Assembly: GCA_963556065.3 (NCBI GenBank)
Contig: CAUVYH020000001.1
Location: 1 to 64,000, forward strand
Length of the DNA: 64,000 bases
Reading direction: 5' to 3'
Source: JBAXTE01 sp963556065
GTDB taxonomy: Bacteria > Bacteroidota > Bacteroidia > Bacteroidales > WCHB1-69
Part shown: positions 58,301 through 64,000 of the stretch, piece after piece
How the letters are laid out: the number at the start of each line of letters is the position of its first letter
Position numbering within the stretch: position 1 is the first letter of the stretch
Translations under genes and position numbers: made by a program
Notes under the pieces: generated by a model
What the model was told of the DNA's origin: nothing
Database searches by the model: none
Seen by the model: the letters and a program-made list of their open reading frames with translations, nothing else

Positions 58301-59698
58301 TTAAATCTTCGATAAATCAATTTCAAAATCCAGATGTGTCTCATCGGAGCAGTGCAATACACATTGGTCGCAGATGGTCAGTTCGCCGCTGAGGCGTTTG
58401 GAAACCATGTTGTCGAGCCGTTCTCTTAATGCCTCAATTTTTACATGATTCACTACATCCATGGCAAAAGCATAGAGAAGCAACATGCGTGCATTGCGTT
58501 CGCAGATTCCACGCGAGCGAAGATAGAATAGGGCATCGGGATCAAGTTGCCCAACCGTGGCTCCATGGCTGCATTTTACATCGTCGGCATAGATTTCCAG
58601 AAACGGTTTGGTGTTCACTTCCGCCGTGTCGGTGAGCGCGATGTTCTTATTCGACTGAAAGGCTTCCGTCTTTTGAGCATCGCGGTGCACAATTACGTGT
58701 CCATTAAACGAGCCTTTTGCCTCATCGTCGATAATTCCCTTAAAAAGTTGATTGCTTCTTCCGTGCGGCTTTAAATGATGTACCAGTACATAATTATCCA
58801 CCTTTTGGTTGCCATCCACCAGGTAAAGTCCGCGAATATCGGCTTCGCAATTCACGCCGTCTAGTTTCACAATGGTGTTGGTGCGCGACACCCCGGCATT
58901 AAAGGTAATGGTATTCGAGGTAAACCGGCTGTTATCAGTCTGTTGGACATAAACATTATTGATCAGCACCGACTTGTTATCCTTATTTTCCAGTTTATAA
59001 TATTCCACATCGGCGTTCTCCCCTACTGCAATCTCGGTAACCGTGTTGATGAAGGTCTGTCCGAACTTGATGGAATCGTCGCAATGCACGATTTTTAGGG
59101 AAGAGTTTTGTCCGGTTATGATTAAATTCCGGGATTGGATTAACAGGTCCTGAGTGGTATTTACCAAACTGACTACCTGCATTGGCTTTGTAAAACATAC
59201 ATTTTCAGGAACATAAATAAAAAATCCATCTTGCATAAACGCAGTATTCAGTGCCGACATGGGGTTATGCTCGTCCTGACTGTATTTGCCCAAGTGTGCA
59301 TTTACAATTTCCGGATACTCCTCCCGAGCTTTGGCCAGACTGCCGACAATGGTTCCATCCGGAAATTCGGTCAATGGAGCCTTTTTATGCACGTACCAGC
59401 CATTGAGAAGGGTAAACATGTAAGTATCCAGATTGTTGACCTTGCAGGTAAAATAGCTCTCTACCGGGTTGTATGGCTCCGCTTCGAGCGAAATATCATA
59501 TTTTTGGTTGATGATTTTCCTGAAATCGGTGTTTTTCCATTGCTCCATACTGTGATTCGGAAATCCTTGAGCCATAAACTGCTCCATACTTTTTTCGCGG
59601 ATTTCCTTCAAGTCCCGATTGTCAAGGCAAGACAAGGTCTCTATATTCTTGTGATAAAACTCTATCAGATGATTTTTTAAATCAAAAGCTTGTTCCAT
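58301..59698 (-). CDS. sufD: Fe-S cluster assembly scaffold subunit SufD
   Basis: 465 residues. Works with SufB and SufC as the SufBC2D scaffold on which Fe-S clusters are built in the cytoplasm. Hallmarks: beta-helix core repeats, NIALTDTAEVNTKPFLEIYADDVKCSHGATVGQLD with the conserved ADDV-CSHGATVG segment, and LRSRGICERNARMLLLYAF near the end. Third gene of the B-C-D cluster. No SufS or SufE gene lies in the window downstream. Confidence 0.95.
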   Translation of the reverse strand: MEQAFDLKNHLIEFYHKNIETLSCLDNRDLKEIREKSMEQFMAQGFPNHSMEQWKNTDFRKIINQKYDISLEAEPYNPVESYFTCKVNNLDTYMFTLLNGWYVHKKAPLTEFPDGTIVGSLAKAREEYPEIVNAHLGKYSQDEHNPMSALNTAFMQDGFFIYVPENVCFTKPMQVVSLVNTTQDLLIQSRNLIITGQNSSLKIVHCDDSIKFGQTFINTVTEIAVGENADVEYYKLENKDNKSVLINNVYVQQTDNSRFTSNTITFNAGVSRTNTIVKLDGVNCEADIRGLYLVDGNQKVDNYVLVHHLKPHGRSNQLFKGIIDDEAKGSFNGHVIVHRDAQKTEAFQSNKNIALTDTAEVNTKPFLEIYADDVKCSHGATVGQLDPDALFYLRSRGICERNARMLLLYAFAMDVVNHVKIEALRERLDNMVSKRLSGELTICDQCVLHCSDETHLDFEIDLSKI

Positions 59699-59791
59699 AT
59701 TGTGTTAATTTTGAGAAGTTCACCCCAATAAATTCAGAATAAACATTTTTTAAGTTGTCAGTCTGAGTTTATCGAAGACCTTTCTGTTAAT

Positions 59792-60553
59792 TTATTTGTT
59801 CAGTTCCTCTTTAATCCAGTCATATCCCTTTTCTTCGAGTTCTAAAGCCAGTTCTTTGGTTCCGGTTTTGACAATTTTTCCTTCATAAAGAATATGGACG
59901 AAATCGGGCACGATGTAATCCAGCAAACGCTGATAGTGGGTGATTACGATGGTTGCATTGTCTTTGGAACGAAGTTTTTGCACTCCGGTAGCGACAATTC
60001 TCAGCGCATCGATATCCAACCCGGAATCCGTCTCGTCTAAAATTGCCAATTCCGGCTCCAGCATGGCCATCTGGAAGATCTCATTTCTTTTCTTCTCCCC
60101 GCCCGAAAAACCTTCGTTCACGGAACGGTTGGTAAGTTTAGCCTGAATTTCCACAATTTTTTTCTTCTCTTCCATCAGTGCGAGGAACTCTGCCGCAGTA
60201 AGCACTTCTTTGCCTTTATACTTGCGGATTTCATTAACCGCAGTCCGCATAAAGTTGGTAATGCTTACCCCAGGAATTTCCACCGGATATTGAAACCCGA
60301 GGAAAACTCCTTCACGGGCACGGTCCTCCACCGACATTTCCAACAAGTTCTTGCCATTGTAAAGTACGGTTCCCTGAGTGACCTCAAAAATATCCTTGCC
60401 GGCAATCACCGAAGCCAACGTGCTTTTCCCGGTTCCGTTGGGTCCCATAATCGCATGAACTTCTCCATGGTTCACGGTGAGGTTAATCCCTTTTAATATT
60501 TCTTTATCTTTCCCCCTAATCCCAGCATGTAAATCTTTTATTTCGAGTAACAT
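59792..60553 (-). CDS. sufC: Fe-S cluster assembly ATPase SufC
   Basis: 253 residues. ABC-type ATPase of the SufBCD scaffold: Walker A GPNGTGKST, signature NEGFSGGEKKRNEIFQM (the extended SufC form), Walker B LAILDETDSGLD and the switch His in VITHYQRLL. Supplies ATP-driven conformational change for cluster assembly. Separated from sufB by 186 bases that hold two stem-loops and from sufD by 93 bases. Confidence 0.97.
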   Translation of the reverse strand: MLLEIKDLHAGIRGKDKEILKGINLTVNHGEVHAIMGPNGTGKSTLASVIAGKDIFEVTQGTVLYNGKNLLEMSVEDRAREGVFLGFQYPVEIPGVSITNFMRTAVNEIRKYKGKEVLTAAEFLALMEEKKKIVEIQAKLTNRSVNEGFSGGEKKRNEIFQMAMLEPELAILDETDSGLDIDALRIVATGVQKLRSKDNATIVITHYQRLLDYIVPDFVHILYEGKIVKTGTKELALELEEKGYDWIKEELNK

Positions 60554-60634
60554 ATCTTTAATTGTTTTATTGTTTATATCTATTTTATTCTATTTTTATA
60601 TTAATGAAGGTTGCTGTTGGCTTTCAACTTTATA

Positions 60635-60722
60635 GATCCCGTAAAACCAGAAATCTCCGATTTCATAGTTTTACGAGGATCCTCGAAAAATCACAAAAAT
60701 CATAGATTTTTTATTTTTCGGG
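60635..60722 (-). other. Two adjacent stem-loops between sufB and sufC
   Basis: First, GATCC-GTAAAAC pairs with GTTTTAC-GGATC (60635-60681) and encloses GAAATC/GATTTC. Second, CGAAAAAT pairs with ATTTTTCG (60682-60722). No long T tract follows, so they may tune sufC/sufD levels or protect the sufB mRNA end. Confidence 0.5.
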
Positions 60723-60739
60723 GCTTTATAGACTTTCTC

Positions 60740-62185
60740 CTACCCCACGCTTCCTTCCAAACTGATTGCCAAAAGTTTTTGAGCTTCCACAGCAAATTCC
60801 ATGGGTAACTTATTCAGTACCTCCTTTGCATAGCCATTTACAATCAAGCCTATAGCGCTTTCAGTATCAATTCCACGTTGATTGCAATAGAAAAGCTGAT
60901 CTTCGGATATTTTTGACGTTGTAGCCTCATGTTCAACAATCGATGATTTATTCTCACTCTTGATGTATGGCCAAGTATGGGCACCACATTTATCGCCCAT
61001 CAGCAGGGAGTCGCATTGGGAAAAATTTCGTGAATTTTCAGCTGCCTTTCCCATTCTTACCAAACCCCGATAGCTATTATTGCTTCGTCCGGCAGAAATT
61101 CCCTTTGAGATGATGGTGCTTTTGGTGTTTCTTCCTAAATGGATCATTTTAGAACCGGTATCGGCCTGCTGATAATTATTAGTCACGGCCACCGAGTAAA
61201 ACTCCCCTACCGAGTTGTCCCCGAGTAAGATGCAACTGGGATACTTCCATGTAACCGCAGATCCAGTTTCCACCTGCGTCCACGAAATTTTCGAGTTCGC
61301 TCCCTTGCAAATGCCTCGTTTGGTCACTAAATTGAAAATTCCCCCCTTGCCCGTTTTATCACCCGGGTACCAGTTTTGAACGGTTGAGTATTTTATTTCG
61401 GCATCTTTCATAGCCACCAATTCAACTACGGCAGCATGCAATTGATTTTCATCACGTTGAGGAGCGGTACATCCTTCCATATAACTTACGTATGCACCCT
61501 CGTCAGCAATCAGTAGTGTGCGCTCAAACTGTCCCGTATTAGCGGCATTAATTCTGAAATAGGTGGACAATTCAATGGGACAACGTACTCCTTTTGGAAT
61601 ATAACAAAACGAACCATCGGTGAATACGGCCGAATTCAGCGTGGCAAAGAAGTTATCACCGACAGGAACAACAGAGGCCATATATTTTTTCACCAATTCG
61701 GGGTGTTCTTGAATCGCCTCGCTAAGCGAACAAAAAATGATTCCTTGTTTGGCAAGAGTCTCGGTAAATGTAGTTTTCACCGAAACGCTATCAATAACTG
61801 CATCTACAGCAACTCCACTCAATATTTTCTGCTCTTCAAGCGAAATACCAAGCTTATTGAAGGTATCCAGTAATTCAGGATCGACCTCATCCAAACTTTG
61901 TTTTTCCTTCTTTTTAGGAGCAGAATAATAAATGATATCCTGATAATTAGGCGATTGAAAAGTAAGATGCGCCCAATGAGGCTCTTTCATTTCTAACCAC
62001 TTCCTATATGCTTTCAGCCTAAATTCGAGCATCCATTCCGGTTCATTCTTTTTAGCAGAAATAAAGCGAATAATATCTTCATTCAATCCCTTCGGTGCCG
62101 AATCAGTTTCAATATTCGTGAAAAATCCATATTTATAATCACTTTCGGTTACATCACGCAAAATATCGTTGTTATCTTCAACCAT
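60740..62185 (-). CDS. sufB: Fe-S cluster assembly scaffold subunit SufB
   Basis: 481 residues. Main scaffold of SufBC2D. Segments: YKYGFFTNIETDSAPKGL, ELSTYFRINAANTGQFERTL, MEGCTAPQRDENQLHAAVVE, and the C-terminal LLMGDKCGAHTWPYI ... VEHEATTSKISEDQLFYCNQRG, where the cluster-related Cys and Glu residues lie. First gene of the cluster. A TACTTTTG -7 box (minus strand, 62223-62230) lies 38 bases before the ATG; no -33 box is obvious. No iron-responsive operator is recognised. Confidence 0.97.
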   Translation of the reverse strand: MVEDNNDILRDVTESDYKYGFFTNIETDSAPKGLNEDIIRFISAKKNEPEWMLEFRLKAYRKWLEMKEPHWAHLTFQSPNYQDIIYYSAPKKKEKQSLDEVDPELLDTFNKLGISLEEQKILSGVAVDAVIDSVSVKTTFTETLAKQGIIFCSLSEAIQEHPELVKKYMASVVPVGDNFFATLNSAVFTDGSFCYIPKGVRCPIELSTYFRINAANTGQFERTLLIADEGAYVSYMEGCTAPQRDENQLHAAVVELVAMKDAEIKYSTVQNWYPGDKTGKGGIFNLVTKRGICKGANSKISWTQVETGSAVTWKYPSCILLGDNSVGEFYSVAVTNNYQQADTGSKMIHLGRNTKSTIISKGISAGRSNNSYRGLVRMGKAAENSRNFSQCDSLLMGDKCGAHTWPYIKSENKSSIVEHEATTSKISEDQLFYCNQRGIDTESAIGLIVNGYAKEVLNKLPMEFAVEAQKLLAISLEGSVG

Positions 62186-62409
62186 TCTTGTTGTAATTTA
62201 GATTAATTTGAAATACTACATACAAAAGTAAAAAAAGTTCTGTTGCCCCCATAATAAATTTTATCAATTTAGCCGTTTTATGTAATAATTGTTACACAAA
62301 AGATCTTTTATATAATTTTATTTTGTTAAGAAAAAAAATTAGACACCCAAGCTTAATTAGAAACAATCTAATCTATAAAACGTTTATTACAAACTTAAGC
62401 AACACAACA

Positions 62410-62499
62410 ATGAAAACAAAAGAAGTATATTTGTGGTTGGTTTATCTCGGAATTATGGCCATAATTATCTCGTTAAGTTATATTCTCAGATCTTTATAA
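62410..62499 (+). CDS. Possible 29-residue membrane mini-protein
   Basis: ATG-to-TAA frame reading MKTKEVYLWLVYLGIMAI and ending ISLSYILRSL: a basic start followed by one hydrophobic membrane-length segment, with an intrinsic terminator 22 bases after the stop. No database family recognised. The compact promoter-gap-terminator setting makes it plausible, but so short a frame could arise by chance. Confidence 0.42.
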   Translation: MKTKEVYLWLVYLGIMAIIISLSYILRSL

Positions 62500-62521
62500 G
62501 ACTATAAAACGACATAAATCA

Positions 62522-62559
62522 AAAAAAGAGCTGAAAATTAGATTTTCAGCTCTTTTTAA
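62522..62559. terminator. Intrinsic terminator
   Basis: AAAGAGCTGAAAAT and ATTTTCAGCTCTTT form a near-perfect stem, flanked by A and T runs. It serves the mini-protein and perhaps the minus-strand GIY-YIG gene. Confidence 0.85.
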
Positions 62560-62570
62560 TTAAAACCTAA

Positions 62571-62648
62571 GTGATCCTACCAGGAATTCCTGCCTGACTG
62601 CTGACGCTGTCGGCAGGCAGGGAACCTGAATCTAAAGTTTAGGAAACT
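62571..62648 (-). repeat. Broken copy of the tRNA-Arg 3' half with a hairpin inserted
   Basis: GTGATCCTACCAGGAAT (62571-62587) is identical to the end of the tRNA gene at 62898-62970. AACCTGAATCTAAAGTTT plus the next eight bases (62623-62648) match it with two changes. Between them lie 35 extra bases with CCTGCCTG/CAGGCAGG arms, sitting at the T-loop. The copy overlaps the 3' end of the GIY-YIG gene. Confidence 0.75.
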
Positions 62649-62877
62649 GATCTCGTAAAAATCGTTTTCCAGTGGTGCTTTTCAATTCCTTCTCTCGTTT
62701 TCTAGCGGATACATAATCTGGGTACTCCTCAGTATAAAATACCATCCACGGCATAAACGCCTTGGTATAGCGATTTTTTCCCTGATTGTGTTCTTTTAAC
62801 CTTTGGGACAAGTTCTTCGTCATCCCTACATATATTTCATTATTAATTCCATTCTTAAGGGAATAAACGGTAATCAT
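62632..62877 (-). CDS. GIY-YIG nuclease family protein (UPF0213-like)
   Basis: 81 residues, complete. GIY-YIG-type start VYSLKNGINNEIYVGMTKNL, catalytic Arg in SQRLKEHN, a Tyr/Lys segment, and the EYPDYVSARKREKELKS Glu region. Family members are small single-domain nuclease-like proteins often present in several copies and at odd sites in Bacteroidota. Its last codons (QFPKL, stop) are formed by the duplicated tRNA-Arg fragment. This suggests that the gene arrived together with a tRNA-end duplication. Confidence 0.88.
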   Translation of the reverse strand: MITVYSLKNGINNEIYVGMTKNLSQRLKEHNQGKNRYTKAFMPWMVFYTEEYPDYVSARKREKELKSTTGKRFLRDQFPKL

Positions 62878-62898
62878 GGGTGTTCGGGTTTCGGTTAG

Positions 62899-62970
62899 TG
62901 ATCCTACCAGGAATCGAACCTGGATTTAAAGTTTAGGAAACTTTCGTTCTATCCATTGAACTATAGGACC
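62899..62970 (-). tRNA. tRNA-Arg (anticodon CCU)
   Basis: Cloverleaf on the minus strand: acceptor GGTCCTA/TAGGATC, D arm GTTC-AATGGAT-AGAAC, anticodon stem AAAGT/ACTTT with loop TTCCTAA giving CCT, and T arm CCAGG-TTCGATT-CCTGG. 72 bases; CCA is not encoded. Confidence 0.93.
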
Positions 62971-63013
62971 AATTTTTTGCAAAGATACAAAATCTGCTCA
63001 TTAAATAAAATGG

Positions 63014-63910
63014 CTATCTTGGCTTTTTGACAAGAAACGTATGTAAAATAATTCCGATAATGATAAAAAAGAATCCAATAATTGAGGATAATAATATTGT
63101 TTCTTTTAAAATCAAGGCGATAATCATCAACGAAAAAAATGGGGAAAGGAATACAAATTTACTAACAACAGCAGTGTTGGAAGCTCGAATCAAAGCAAAT
63201 TGCCACATAATAAACGGAATGCTCATCTCGAATAAGCCAATATAGCCCGAAGTTAGAAGTGCTTTGAAAGAAAAACCGACATGATAACCCATCGCTATGA
63301 AAAGAATTATGGATGCAGCAAAACCGACTCCAAATGAGAACCAAAGTTGAATAATCGCATCTATTTTATTCTTCATGTTAAGTATCCAGTAACTAGCCCA
63401 AACCGCTGAACTTCCTAAAGCTAAAGCAACACCAAAAAGATTAGAGAATTTTACATCAAAAATATTTCCTTTAGTTGCAATGATCACTACCCCAATAAAT
63501 GAAAAAACGATCGACAAAAAATCAATTTTAGTAAATTGTTGTTTTAAAAAAAACGCCGAGAGAACAACCAAAATCACAGGCCAAGTGTAATTTAAAATCA
63601 TCGCTTCATTAGCAGGCAATAAAGAATAAGCTTTGAATAATATTAAATAATATCCAAATGGATTAATCAATCCTTTAAAAATCAGATTAATATATTCATT
63701 TTGGGGAATGGTTCTAAGGCTCGAAAACCGATGAGTCTTCCACAAGACTAGTGTTAATGCTAAAAAAGAGATGCCAGTAGAATAAGTTAACAACTGAATA
63801 AAAGTCAATTCTTGCAATGCAATATTAAATGCTGTTGCTACCGTAGCCCACATCAACACTGCAATTAAGGCATATCCAATTGCTACGGAATTTCTGTTTT
63901 TTAACTGCAT
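63014..63910 (-). CDS. EamA/DMT-family transporter
   Basis: 298 residues from ATG 63910 (the TTG at 63925 is rejected). About ten membrane helices in two EamA repeats: ALIAVLMWATVATAFNIAL opens the first and VALALGSSAVWASYWILNM the second; a final hydrophobic IIGFFFIIIGIILHTFLV helix. Inner-membrane drug/metabolite exporter of unknown substrate. A TATCTTTG -7 box (63927-63934, minus strand) lies just upstream. Confidence 0.88.
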   Translation of the reverse strand: MQLKNRNSVAIGYALIAVLMWATVATAFNIALQELTFIQLLTYSTGISFLALTLVLWKTHRFSSLRTIPQNEYINLIFKGLINPFGYYLILFKAYSLLPANEAMILNYTWPVILVVLSAFFLKQQFTKIDFLSIVFSFIGVVIIATKGNIFDVKFSNLFGVALALGSSAVWASYWILNMKNKIDAIIQLWFSFGVGFAASIILFIAMGYHVGFSFKALLTSGYIGLFEMSIPFIMWQFALIRASNTAVVSKFVFLSPFFSLMIIALILKETILLSSIIGFFFIIIGIILHTFLVKKPR

Positions 63911-64000
63911 AAAACAATTTAGCAAGCAAAGATATTAAAAATGCATTACGACTTTATATAAATCGGTATTTAAAGATAAAATTGCGTACTTTTGTAAATA

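Overview
The window comes from an anaerobic or facultatively fermentative member of the Bacteroidota. Evidence read directly: type IX secretion (T9SS) signatures (PorP/SprF, PD40/OmpA, SprB-like repeats, type A and type B sorting tails), many secreted proteins with lipobox or AQ-type signal ends, TAnnTTTG -7 promoter boxes (some with a TTTG -33 box), a Suf cluster in B-C-D order, and [FeFe]-hydrogenase and AdhE genes. The genus cannot be named from this sequence.

Layout. 1-1.2 kb: aat (cut by the window edge) and a frameshifted udk. 1.5-10.7 kb: a T9SS surface operon on the minus strand holding a PD40/OmpA lipoprotein-like protein, PorP/SprF, a ~1850-residue SprB-like adhesin with nine 240-bp repeats, and an unknown protein. 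11-14 kb: a TPR sensor kinase and a LytTR regulator. 14-25 kb: secreted and envelope proteins (propeller/FISUMP, OmpA, ricin-type lectin, WG repeats) and an MFS exporter. 25-31.7 kb: lipoproteins and a sigma factor/anti-sigma factor pair divergent from an exported TPR-CHAT protease. 31.9-36.3 kb: an AraC-type regulator and a second OmpA operon.

36.4-50.9 kb is the most notable region: a visibly more G+C-rich minus-strand redox island. It encodes a [FeFe] hydrogenase, AdhE, three small thioredoxin-like [2Fe-2S] proteins, a SpoIIE/PP2C-type phosphatase, a PAS-containing sensory [FeFe]-hydrogenase homologue, a Rex-like protein, NfnB- and NfnA-like subunits, an iron alcohol dehydrogenase, and a GAF-PAS-AAA+-Fis sigma-54 activator. 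Two promoter regions in the island share a TGGCATG-N4-TTGRC element and an 18-bp upstream motif (16/18 identical), which suggests that one activator drives both operons. The probable role is disposing of reducing equivalents as ethanol and H2, with redox or H2 sensing.

51-57.5 kb: a large palindromic repeat, a VOC protein, beta-barrels, an aminotransferase, a strongly structured RNA-like element and another T9SS cargo gene. 57.6-62.2 kb: a lipoprotein and sufD, sufC, sufB. 62.4-64 kb: a mini-protein, a GIY-YIG gene next to a broken tRNA-Arg copy, tRNA-Arg(CCU) and an EamA transporter.

Four genes (udk, the adhesin, one OmpA gene, nfnB) are broken by nine apparent single-base insertions, mostly in short homopolymers. 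Removing them restores full-length proteins, so I treat them as probable sequence errors and annotate joined genes.
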